64,000 nt of DNA from assembly GCF_010730955.1 (NCBI RefSeq), contig NZ_AP022577.1:4774001-4838000 (forward strand). Direction: 5' to 3'. The stretch is from Mycolicibacterium aubagnense (GTDB taxonomy: Bacteria > Actinomycetota > Actinomycetes > Mycobacteriales > Mycobacteriaceae). The notes below the pieces were generated by a model. The model was not told where the DNA came from and searched no databases. It was given only the letters and a program-made list of their open reading frames with translations. The first letter of the stretch is position 1. Each line of letters starts with the position of its first letter. This document shows, piece after piece, positions 56,929 through 64,000 of the stretch. A program made the position numbers and the translations under genes.

Positions 56929-57408
56929 ATGAGGCGGGGGAAGTCGGTGGCTGCAGTTGCGGCTCGCGCTCTGGGACTGGGACTATCAGTCGGTACAACG
57001 AGCGTTGGTGCGCTTTACTACGAGACCGGTCCGGGTTTGGAAAAGGGCCTTAGCGGTCCAAGTGGCGACTATTTCATTCGGATTTACCAGGGGCCAAAGC
57101 TGCCCGACGGGTACGGTCCGTGGTCGCCGACAGCTCCTCCTACACCGTTCTCGCCGCCGCAGCAGGCCACCCCATCGGGTCCCCGAACGGGCGCGTGCGC
57201 TCACGCTGACATGAACAGCACCGTGGTCGCCGCTGACGGAAGCGCGGTGCGGTGCATGTCGGTTCCCTCGTCGGGAATTGAGTTGCTGCCCGACACTGGT
57301 GTGCAAGGGGCGGACCCGGCGATCGCTGGACAGAAGGCCTGCAGCGATTGCAACGCGTCGCATACGACCGCGGAATACCGGCGGATTGTCGACGGCAATG
57401 GTGACTGA
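56929..57408 (+). CDS. Secreted Pro/Ser-rich protein, unrecognised
   Basis: 159 residues with a basic start and weak hydrophobic segment (about 5-28), then a Pro-rich stretch (SPTAPPTPFSPPQQ) and a part with four cysteines. TACGAT (56917-56922) ends 6 nt before the ATG, giving a leaderless transcript. The next gene overlaps its end by 11 nt. No family recognised; envelope location is inferred. Confidence 0.6.
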   Translation: MRRGKSVAAVAARALGLGLSVGTTSVGALYYETGPGLEKGLSGPSGDYFIRIYQGPKLPDGYGPWSPTAPPTPFSPPQQATPSGPRTGACAHADMNSTVVAADGSAVRCMSVPSSGIELLPDTGVQGADPAIAGQKACSDCNASHTTAEYRRIVDGNGD

Positions 57409-58282
57409 GCCCGGTTGGTACCCAGACCCATTGGGCGGTCAGGGCGCCCGTTACTGGGATGGCGCCCAATGGGAAGGCGCCATTCAACCAGGAGCGCCGA
57501 CAGCGCCCCAGGAATTCCCAGAGCCGCCGCCGACACAAGTGAAGGCGCGACGCCTGTGGCCCGTGTGGGCGGGAGTGAGTTTGGCCGTCGTAATCGCAGT
57601 CGGCTCTGCGGTATTCGTGTTGACGAGCCCGACTGGGGAAGGTACGAAGGCTGCGCCAACGATCACGCCGGCTACGACGCCCGAGCCGAAGGTATCTCAG
57701 GCCGACCAGGTCGCCGCAAGAGTGCAGTCGTCGATGCAGTCCAAGCTGGACACTGATCCCGACCTTTCACCTCTGCACGTCAAGGTGATTCACGTCGACC
57801 TGGTCAACAAAGCGGGCAACGAATACAAGGGCATCGCCACGGTGACGACGGGTGGGAAGACTCGCGATGTGCCGATTGACGTCACAGCGGATGGCGACAA
57901 GGTCGTGTGGGAGGCGGCCCCTGGCGCATTCTTGTTTGCGCTCCAGGACATGCCGGTACAGGCGCCGGCCCCCACCGCGGCCGCACCGCCGCCTCGGCCG
58001 GCCGTTCCACCGCCTCCGGGAGCGGGACCCGTCGAGGATTTCAAAATCTGCCCATCAGGCTTGACTGGCGTTGCCTCTGATGAGACAAGTTGCGCTTTCG
58101 CCGACAGCGTTCGCTCATCGTGGTATTCCCAATCAGGCCAGAGCGTTATCGCCTACAGCCCGGTAACCCACCAGTCATACCTGATGACCTGCACGCCGGC
58201 CACGACCAACGTGTGGCCGAGAGCGAAGCGTTGCTCCGGCGTGAATGCTCAAGGCACGATCCTGATCGTTTACATCGACTAA
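57398..58282 (+). CDS. DUF2510 membrane protein with extracytoplasmic DUF4333-like domains
   Basis: 294 residues. The N-terminal DUF2510 motif PGWYPDPLGGQGARYWDG is cytoplasmic; a single transmembrane helix (about 54-75) follows; the outside part has a domain (VQSSMQSKLDTD to DKVVWEA) like DUF4333, a Pro-rich linker and a Cys-containing C-terminal module (KICPSGLTGV, CAFADSV, LMTCTP). Such proteins are common mycobacterial envelope sensors or scaffolds of unknown role. Confidence 0.78.
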   Translation: MVTEPGWYPDPLGGQGARYWDGAQWEGAIQPGAPTAPQEFPEPPPTQVKARRLWPVWAGVSLAVVIAVGSAVFVLTSPTGEGTKAAPTITPATTPEPKVSQADQVAARVQSSMQSKLDTDPDLSPLHVKVIHVDLVNKAGNEYKGIATVTTGGKTRDVPIDVTADGDKVVWEAAPGAFLFALQDMPVQAPAPTAAAPPPRPAVPPPPGAGPVEDFKICPSGLTGVASDETSCAFADSVRSSWYSQSGQSVIAYSPVTHQSYLMTCTPATTNVWPRAKRCSGVNAQGTILIVYID

Positions 58283-58433
58283 CTAGCCCAGCTTTGTTGG
58301 GTGGCGATCTCCCGGTCGGGGTGGGCTTAGCTCCGCTAGCGGAAATGGCATTCACGAACGGATCTAGCAATTCGGCCTCGGTCTGGCCGTGACGCCGATA
58401 ATGTCGGGTCTGCTAATTACCCGGGGGTTTTTC

Positions 58434-58754
58434 ATGCTTCGCATCATCATCGGCATAGTCATCGCCGTCGGCGGCGGACTCATCGCTCCGCCAGTGGCGG
58501 GTGCCGAGAAGTGCGGATCGGGCTACTACTGGTCCAGGGTCCATGCGCAATGCGTTGAACGTCCAGACACTAATTCGCGCAACGCAACTGCACTATGCGT
58601 CGACGGGCTGTGGAGCCACAGCCTTACCCCGGGCGCAGACGAGAACTGTGCCGGTCACGGTGGCGTCGCGCAAATGTGCCCCTGCGGCGGAGCGGTCGCA
58701 TCGGCGTTCAATCGGACCGCGATGCCCGGGCCAGAGCCTGCGCGGCGGGTATGA
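58434..58754 (+). CDS. Secreted DUF3761 protein
   Basis: 106 residues with a signal peptide ending PVAGA-EKC. The mature part contains ALCVDGLWSHS and CAGHGGVAQMCPCGG, the DUF3761 pattern of paired cysteines with a GHGGV turn. Two extra N-terminal cysteines (KCGSGYYW, AQCVER) suggest further disulfides. The next gene's ATG overlaps its stop. Confidence 0.78.
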   Translation: MLRIIIGIVIAVGGGLIAPPVAGAEKCGSGYYWSRVHAQCVERPDTNSRNATALCVDGLWSHSLTPGADENCAGHGGVAQMCPCGGAVASAFNRTAMPGPEPARRV

Positions 58755-59320
58755 CAATGGTTCGTGGACCATTGCTCGCCGAGGCGTTCGAGACAGGCGC
58801 TGCTGTGGCGGTGGCACCGCCCGAAGTCCTCGCTGAACCCATTCCCATCAACATCGTCAGTTGCTACTGGACGAATCGCACTGGTCCCACACGAAAAACG
58901 AAGAAGAGCCCCATTTGTCGCCGCCCGCTGCAACGGGTAACCGCCATTTTCGGGGCGGTGGCGGTAACGGCTGCAATTGTGATGGCATTGGCCCCTGGGC
59001 GGGCGGCCGCGGATCACGATACTGTCGGCGGCGGTAGCTTCTTTGTCTCCAACAGCGACGCACCCTGTACTGACTTTCGGGCTGGTAGCGTGCCGTACAC
59101 AGTCTGCGCCGGTAATTCGATAACACTGATTGCTCCGGCTGACTACGTCGTCGTCCCGTTAGGCTCTCACGCGTCGGTGTCGTGCGACACCTACACGCCT
59201 GACGGTTCATTATTCGAGCACGACGTTGAGAATCTCTCCGACGTACCTGAAAAGCAGCGCTTTTGGGCTCAGAGAGGGTGGGGGCCGTACACGCCAGAGG
59301 CGATGTGCCAACTCTGGTGA
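58751..59320 (+). CDS. Secreted or anchored protein, unrecognised
   Basis: 189 residues from an ATG overlapping the DUF3761 stop. A hydrophobic segment (about 61-83, ending GRAAA-DHD) looks like a signal peptide, which would make the first 55 residues unusual; translation may begin further in, but no good start was found. The mature part has four cysteines (APCTDF, TVCAGN, VSCDTY, AMCQLW). No family recognised. Confidence 0.55.
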   Translation: MTMVRGPLLAEAFETGAAVAVAPPEVLAEPIPINIVSCYWTNRTGPTRKTKKSPICRRPLQRVTAIFGAVAVTAAIVMALAPGRAAADHDTVGGGSFFVSNSDAPCTDFRAGSVPYTVCAGNSITLIAPADYVVVPLGSHASVSCDTYTPDGSLFEHDVENLSDVPEKQRFWAQRGWGPYTPEAMCQLW

Positions 59321-59465
59321 TGGGGCATTTGAGAAACCGAGAGTGTTGGTTTTAAGACGTGCCGGTGCCCGCCGCGCCGGGGTGGACACTTCCTCGGCGG
59401 GTCGAAGTGCGGTGTTGCCGCGACCGCGCTGCTAACTCGCGATACGCCAGGACACTTGCGAGCTT

Positions 59466-60350
59466 CTATCCTGCGGCGCGGAACTCGCTGAATCGTTCTG
59501 CGAGGCGTTCTTTGTCGGGTCGGTCCCGTCGTCGCACTGGCACCGTCAGTGGCCGCCCGTGCATGTCTTGGAGGCCGTGCCGCAACATAGGGCCGTCAAC
59601 TTCCTCCATCAGATCGCGGTTGATGCGGACGACGTAGTCGGGATCGATGCCAAGCAGGTTGGCGTCGTATGCCGCGTGGTGAATCTTGCACAGACTTAAA
59701 CCGTTTTGAACTACTGGCGCGCCATGCGGCTTGTTATCGCCGATGATATGTGCGGCGTCCAAGAGCTTCCCGTGCTTCAACATGCATACCGCTCACCGTT
59801 GCTCGTAAGCCACCAGGATGCGGCCCCTGAATTCGGGTTGGTGTAGCCGCGTCTTTACGGTGCGCTCAGCGTACTCTCGTTCGGCGGGCTTCAAATGTAG
59901 AGGGTCCGAAATGATCCTGAGACTATCGTCGAGTGCAAGTATGAAGCGGCGGTTTGGTCTGTCGTCAGCGACGACATACACCGGAAATACTGGGACGAAC
60001 GCAGATGCGTCGATTTTGCGTAGCAAAATGATCGGCAGGTCCAGCTGAAGTGCCTGGCGCATCTTCTTGTTTTTGCCGTCCTCGCTGGTCTTCTCGTAGG
60101 CGTAGGAAAACAGCGAATCGCCCAGGTCGGTGTCGTCGTACTCGCTATCCGGATCTGAAAGAACCGAGAGCGTCGCGGTGAATGCAGCCGGATTCCAGAT
60201 ACCGGCGTTTCGGTCGATTGCTTTATAAGTCTCGCCGCCGACCGCGACGGCCTCGAGATCGCCGCGCGTCACTGCGCCGCGGTCGGCGGCGATCTCCTCG
60301 AGTCGTTCGTAGATCATCCTGCGGAGCTGCAGTTCGATCTGACTATCCAT
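59466..60350 (-). pseudogene. HNH endonuclease interrupted by in-frame TGA
   Basis: Two frames in the same register, 60350-59793 (185 residues) and 59783-59466 (105 residues), together form one HNH endonuclease of about 294 codons. The upstream part ends GRILVAYEQR; next comes TGA, then AVCMLKHGKLLDAAHIIG. Relatives have a zinc-binding CxxC here, so TGA replaces the first Cys codon (TGC or TGT). The rest is intact, including SLCKIHHAAYDANLLG, MLRHGLQDMHGRPL and the N-terminal specificity domain. A recent nonsense mutation is the simplest reading; recoding to selenocysteine is a remote alternative. Confidence 0.82.
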
Positions 60351-60379
60351 GTCGAGCAGTGTGCCATGGATAGTCAGAT
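60337..60379. promoter_or_regulatory. 15-bp perfect inverted repeat over the HNH start codon
   Basis: ATCTGACTATCCATG (60337-60351) and CATGGATAGTCAGAT (60365-60379) are perfect inverted copies with a 13-bp centre. The left arm contains the HNH gene's ATG and first four codons (MDSQ); the right arm carries a mirror ATG GAT AGT CAG on the plus strand. It may be an operator or, in mRNA, a hairpin covering the start codon. Confidence 0.7.
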
Positions 60380-60580
60380 GAGCGACGGCCTGGGACGAAT
60401 GGGAGACGCAAATCTAGCGCCCAATCAGAAGAAGGGGACCGCCGATGCCGATGGAGCCCGTCAGCTGGCGGACCGCGGATGGTGCTGCGACCGCCAATTT
60501 GGATGATGCCTGCGATTTCTGTAGTGCAGTTTAGGAGCAGGCCAAGGGATTTGGATAGGGCACTGGCGTTGCCCGCACTT
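60380..60580. other. Intergenic region between HNH and NmrA genes
   Basis: Contains a 47-codon plus-strand frame starting at 60366 in the right arm of the palindrome (MDSQMSDGLGRMGDANL at its start). It has no Shine-Dalgarno and no family resemblance, so it is not called as a gene. Confidence 0.4.
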
Positions 60581-61489
60581 TCAACTAACCAACTCCGCCC
60601 GCAGCGCCAACGGCCCATCCTGTGCAAATTTGGCCCGATTGGCGTCGACGAACTCCGGCACCGTCATCGCCTTATGCCCGGTGATCACTTCGACCAGGTT
60701 GTTCTCGCCAGCGAAAACTCCGTCGCGATAGTCCTGTGCGACATTGCTGATGTGCTGCACGAAGAAGTCCGTTCGGCCCTGGGCCGTCAAAGCCGCTGCG
60801 AAGCTAGGAATTTCGATCGACTCATAACGTACCGGGATACCTAACGTCTCGCCAATTTGCGATGCGATCGCGTAGTGGTCAAGTTCCACCGCGCCGACCA
60901 GCGGATAGATATGGCGGTCATGCGGCGCTGGGTTCTGCAGGATCGCCGCGATCACGTCAGCCTGGTCGCGTGCGGCGATGGGAGCGTGGCGACCGTTGCC
61001 GAACGGCAGCTGCAGCACCCCGCTGCCGCCGTCGCGTTTCCACTGCCAAGTGAACCATTCGGCGAAGAAGGTCGGGCGCAGGTGCGTGGTGATGAAGGCA
61101 TACCGGTCCAGCAACCGTTCAGCCAGCCAATGCTGTTGTGCAGAATTGCTTTTCGCGTCACGGCGGGCCGAAATCTGGGACATGTTGACCACCGCCTTCA
61201 CGCCGGCCTCGCTGGCGGCTTGGGCGAAGATCGCGGTGGCCGTCAGCAGGCCACCTGGCGCGATGGGGTAGCAGAAGTAGGCGGCGTCGACTCCTGCCAT
61301 CGCCGAGCTGACGGCACGGAATTCCAACAGGTCGCCCACCACGACCTCGGCGCCGGCCGCGGCGAGAGCGTCGGAACGCTTGTCGGCACGGTGTACGAAG
61401 GCCCGCACTCGGTGCCCGGCGTCGAGCAGATTGTGGACGGTTGGCATGCCGGTAGTTCCGGTCGCGCCAGTGATGAGGAACGTAGACAT
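60581..61489 (-). CDS. NmrA-like NAD(P)-binding protein
   Basis: 302 residues of the atypical SDR (NmrA/HSCARG) family. FLITGATGTTGMPTVHNLL is the nucleotide-binding loop; VVVGDLLEFRAVSSAMAGVD and the middle NMSQISARRD follow. Members act as NAD(P)-linked reductases or redox sensors. It starts 14 nt after the SDR gene, so both are in one operon. Confidence 0.87.
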   Translation of the reverse strand: MSTFLITGATGTTGMPTVHNLLDAGHRVRAFVHRADKRSDALAAAGAEVVVGDLLEFRAVSSAMAGVDAAYFCYPIAPGGLLTATAIFAQAASEAGVKAVVNMSQISARRDAKSNSAQQHWLAERLLDRYAFITTHLRPTFFAEWFTWQWKRDGGSGVLQLPFGNGRHAPIAARDQADVIAAILQNPAPHDRHIYPLVGAVELDHYAIASQIGETLGIPVRYESIEIPSFAAALTAQGRTDFFVQHISNVAQDYRDGVFAGENNLVEVITGHKAMTVPEFVDANRAKFAQDGPLALRAELVS

Positions 61490-61503
61490 ATCAATGCCTT
61501 TCG

Positions 61504-62202
61504 CTACGACCGGGTGAAGGCCAGGTTCTCGACGGGTCCGGACAGGGCTGCCTTGACATGAGTCGACAGCTCGTCGACCAACACCTCAGAAGCACCGGCT
61601 TCCAGTCCGTCGATGATGCGTCGGGCGACCTCCGCCGGAGCGAGCTTGGGTGCGTTGATGCCCTCGGTCATATCGGTGTCGATGTACCCGACATGCACAC
61701 CGACCACCTGGGTGTGCTGCGGCTGCAGTTCCTGGCGCAGCGAGTTGGTGATCGACCAGATCGCGGCCTTCGAGGCACCGTAGGCGCCGGCGCCGCCGAG
61801 CCAGGACAACACTGAGTGCACATTGACCAGGGCGCCTCCACCGTTGGCGGCAAGGATCGGTGCGAAGGCCCGTGTTACCCGCAGGGGCCCAAATACATTG
61901 GTGCCGAAGGTGTCCGTGATGTCATCCCAGCTGGCGGTCAGCAGATCGTCCAGGTGTGAGACTCCGGCGTTGTTGATCACGATGTCCACGTCACTGGCGA
62001 TGTCCGCCAGTGCGGCAACCGAATCCGCCGAACTCACCTCAAGGCCGTACGTGACCACCTCGGGGCGGTCGTCGGTGAAGGCGGTTCGCGCGGTGGAGTA
62101 CACCTTGCGCGCTCCGCGGGCCAGCACCTCGTCGACCAGGGCTGCGCCCAGGCCCCGGCGGCCACCCGTTACCAGAACCACCTTGCCTGCTACGTCGGTC
62201 AT
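61504..62202 (-). CDS. Classical SDR family oxidoreductase
   Basis: 232 residues: VLVTGGRRGLGAALVDEVL binds the cofactor, DIVINNAGVS is the structural motif, and Ser with YGASKAA completes the catalytic tetrad. AAAGGAG lies 8 nt before the ATG at 62202. First gene of the operon with the NmrA-like gene; substrate unknown. A 6-2-6 palindrome upstream points to repressor control. Confidence 0.88.
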   Translation of the reverse strand: MTDVAGKVVLVTGGRRGLGAALVDEVLARGARKVYSTARTAFTDDRPEVVTYGLEVSSADSVAALADIASDVDIVINNAGVSHLDDLLTASWDDITDTFGTNVFGPLRVTRAFAPILAANGGGALVNVHSVLSWLGGAGAYGASKAAIWSITNSLRQELQPQHTQVVGVHVGYIDTDMTEGINAPKLAPAEVARRIIDGLEAGASEVLVDELSTHVKAALSGPVENLAFTRS

Positions 62203-62224
62203 GTCGTGCTCCTTTCAATCTGGC

Positions 62225-62238
62225 TAACGATCTCGTTA
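62225..62238. promoter_or_regulatory. Palindromic operator upstream of the SDR-NmrA operon
   Basis: TAACGA-TC-TCGTTA, a perfect 6-2-6 palindrome 23 bp from the SDR ATG, overlapped by a second imperfect repeat ATCTC-N6-GAGAT. The form suits TetR or HxlR regulators, which often control such oxidoreductases. The remaining sequence up to 62508 holds no gene that I can support. Confidence 0.5.
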
Positions 62239-62508
62239 CTGAGATAGAACCACCAAAGCTGATTGATGTGACCGGCGGTCAGGTGTGGGGTTTGTGACAC
62301 TCAAATGCGGAATAGTCCGGCAACGCGCGGCGTTTTGGGGCGCAGCACGTGCGTCTGGCAACGCGTCACGGTCGATGAGGCCGGTTCAGCTACTCGGTGG
62401 TGGCTGTTGGGCACGCCTTCACCGTCGTCGACGCTATGCCGATTTCCTGCTGTGTCGCTTCACTTTTCGCGGAGGAAACCCAATCGGCGCATGCTATGAG
62501 GTCCTTGT

Positions 62509-62964
62509 CTACGCGCGCGGCGTCGAGAATCGACCGGGGGAGCGGATCGTGACCGGCGGCCGTTGGAGTGCGGCAGACACTTGTGTGCTGACGACCCGTT
62601 GTAGCTCTGGCAGGTCTGCCGGTAGTCCGGGGGCGGTTCCTGTCTCGGCGAGCAGGACGACGTCGTTGGCGATGCCGCCGACCGCAACGGAGCCGACCGG
62701 GACAAGAAGCGTGGCCGGCAGCAATGCGACTTCCATCTGATCGGGAAAGCGCGACAACGGACCGATGAACCGTCCGGTGATGGTCACGATGGCGATGACG
62801 CGTTCCGCCGTGAAATTCTCCGTAGCAACCCGCGGATCAGCTGACGTCGGCAACACGTGGGTCAAAGTGATCGCGGATGTCACAGGCGTACCCGACATGC
62901 CTCGATACGTGATGCCCGGCGTCGCAGGCAATTTGGCGAGTGTTTCGGCGATATCAGCCGACAC
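62509..62964 (-). CDS. Probable ADP-ribosyltransferase domain protein (C3/ART-like)
   Basis: 151 residues. GITYRGMSG gives the ART arginine motif; LTHVLPTSADPRVATENF matches the STS-strand pattern of R-S-E ARTs; ISRF-like then SRFPDQMEVALLPAT gives Q-x-E followed by the LLP strand that ends the family core. The actual S strand and QxE order is as in C3-type and related toxins. It would transfer ADP-ribose from NAD to a target protein. The GTG at 62964 has GGGAG 6 nt upstream; 31 nt separate it from the preceding gene. No signal peptide, so export by a type VII system or an intracellular role are both open. Confidence 0.65.
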   Translation of the reverse strand: MSADIAETLAKLPATPGITYRGMSGTPVTSAITLTHVLPTSADPRVATENFTAERVIAIVTITGRFIGPLSRFPDQMEVALLPATLLVPVGSVAVGGIANDVVLLAETGTAPGLPADLPELQRVVSTQVSAALQRPPVTIRSPGRFSTPRA

Positions 62965-62995
62965 GCGGCTCTCCCTTCGTCGGGATTGGCCCCGG

Positions 62996-63835
62996 TTATC
63001 CGGCGCTTGGAACCCATTGGTTTTCAACACCCTGCACGTCGGTCAGGCGGTTGTTGCCCACCACAGCCTCGAACACTCCAGCCTCGACTCGTCCAGCTCC
63101 GATGCGCTCGGCATCAGCGGGGTCATCGCTGAGTACCAGCACCTCGGCGGTTTCACCCACGCGACGCAGTACGCGCACGGGCACACCGTCGACCTGCGCC
63201 GTGAAAATTCGCTCGAAGACTTCGCATTCCGGCAGGCGGACGGTCGCGGACCACGCACGTGGGCGGACTCGTTCGAAACCTGCAGGGCCAGTTTCGGTGA
63301 GCGCCGTCAGGAGTACGGATTCCGCAATGATGTCAGCGAAGAACTCACGACCCTGCCATCGCGCCAACGTGCCCACTATCGGGCTCGGCGGCCGCCAGCG
63401 TTTGGCGCGTACCCAGCCACGGCCGGCCCCCTCGTAGCGCGACAAGCACTTCTGCTCACCGTCGGAACGGATTCGCCAGTACTCGGCGCCATAGGAGAAT
63501 CTCGTGCGGCTCATGCGCCATACCGGGGCCAATGAGTCTCCGTAAAGAAAACCGTAGGGGAAGTCGAGCCAGGGCCGGTCCGAGTCACTCGGCTTGGAGA
63601 ATGTTGCCAGTCGCGGTTGCTCAAACCGGACGACGTCAGCGAAATCCGGGGCGGCGTCGACGCCATACGCCGCCAATAGATCTACAGGCGTCCCCAGCCC
63701 GACTACTGCCGAAGCTTCGGTGACATAGCCGCCAATCTGATCGAGTCCAGATTCTACGATGGCGTGAGATATTGGCGCGGCGAGCAATTTCTGCAATACA
63801 AATCGCTCACTCACGATGGCTCTGGGCGGATTCAT
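62996..63835 (-). CDS. Unrecognised protein in the ADP-ribosyltransferase operon
   Basis: 279 residues from an ATG that overlaps the stop of the upstream frame (TGATG). No signal peptide or membrane helix. Segments include YGDSLAPVWRMSRTRFSYG, GREFFADIIAES and the C-terminal VDGVPVRVLRRVGETAEVLV, a beta-strand-rich end. I recognise no family. Its tight linkage to the ART-like gene suggests an immunity factor, a chaperone or a second effector; none of these can be chosen from the sequence. Confidence 0.65.
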   Translation of the reverse strand: MNPPRAIVSERFVLQKLLAAPISHAIVESGLDQIGGYVTEASAVVGLGTPVDLLAAYGVDAAPDFADVVRFEQPRLATFSKPSDSDRPWLDFPYGFLYGDSLAPVWRMSRTRFSYGAEYWRIRSDGEQKCLSRYEGAGRGWVRAKRWRPPSPIVGTLARWQGREFFADIIAESVLLTALTETGPAGFERVRPRAWSATVRLPECEVFERIFTAQVDGVPVRVLRRVGETAEVLVLSDDPADAERIGAGRVEAGVFEAVVGNNRLTDVQGVENQWVPSAG

Positions 63836-64000
63836 CAACCACGAACTCCGAACAACGGGCTGCCGTCTTCCCGTCGAAACGACTCTTCAATCTTATCGAC
63901 AGGGGCATGGAGAAGCACGGACAAACGGGTGAGTCGATCAGGCGCCATGAGACGACCTCCACTGCTCACCGCAATAGTCCGGTCGGTCGCATCGACTGAC
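63835..64000 (-). CDS. Partial CDS or small ORF at the right edge
   Basis: A frame open to the window end, with C-terminus IEESFRREDGSPLFGVRG. It may be the C-terminal end of a gene that starts beyond 64000. Alternatively it may begin at the ATG 63948, which has GGAGG 7 nt upstream and gives a 37-residue protein. Its stop overlaps the next ATG, so it is the first visible gene of the ART operon. Confidence 0.5.
   Translation of the reverse strand, partial: SVDATDRTIAVSSGGRLMAPDRLTRLSVLLHAPVDKIEESFRREDGSPLFGVRG

Noticed and set aside
60366..60509. 47-codon plus-strand ORF mirroring the HNH start
   Set aside because: No Shine-Dalgarno or -10 element, no family resemblance; likely a by-product of the palindrome.

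Overview
The window is chromosomal DNA from a mycobacterium, most likely a fast-growing Mycolicibacterium-type species. Gene order from 1 to about 40 kb follows the Mycobacterium tuberculosis Rv1312-Rv1343c block (DUF2550, PduO, murA, rrn operon, ogt, alkA, cyclase, nucS, mce, fadA4, glgB-glgE-glgP, dinG, pncB, clpS, rph, rdgB). The 16S gene has the short helix-18 form typical of fast growers, many starts are GTG, and transcripts often appear leaderless. The species cannot be named from this sequence alone.

Region 1 (1-8.1 kb): cobalamin adenosyltransferase, MurA carrying the fosfomycin-resistant Asp, and a complete rrn operon with two candidate promoters and a strong hairpin terminator. Region 2 (8.2-28.5 kb): alkylation repair (Ogt; Ada-AlkA), a large secreted protein behind a KstR-type box, an adenylate cyclase, NucS mismatch repair, propionate/fatty-acid enzymes, the GlgE/GlgB/GlgP alpha-glucan genes, a streptogramin-lyase-like propeller, and a flavin monooxygenase/MarR pair. 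Region 3 (28.5-40.3 kb): DinG, PncB, ClpS, DUF2017, P1 peptidase, rhomboid, metallo-phosphodiesterase, RNase PH, RdgB, a TSUP transporter, a TetR/haloalkane-dehalogenase divergon and tRNA-Leu(UAG). The mec-cysO-cysM genes and murI, which lie inside this block in M. tuberculosis, are missing at this locus.

Region 4 (40.5-64 kb) is accessory. It holds two very small genes, a fatty-acid desaturase, a three-gene glycan cluster (GT4, a putative alpha-toroid glycosidase, GH130), a NYN nuclease, a copper-type formylglycine-generating enzyme, a zinc-ribbon SDR, and a decayed monooxygenase. These are followed by a DsbA-like secreted protein, a lysin-B-like esterase with a displaced 111-bp copy, and an Anbu proteasome/transglutaminase cluster. 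Next come a K+ channel, four small secreted-protein genes, an HNH endonuclease interrupted by TGA at a cysteine position, an NmrA/SDR operon, and at the right edge an operon ending in a probable ADP-ribosyltransferase.

The strongest candidates for something new are the right-edge ADP-ribosyltransferase operon, the HNH gene with its start-codon palindrome and in-frame TGA, the Anbu cluster, and the GT4/GH130 cluster. All function statements rest on motif recognition and remembered family knowledge; no database search was run.
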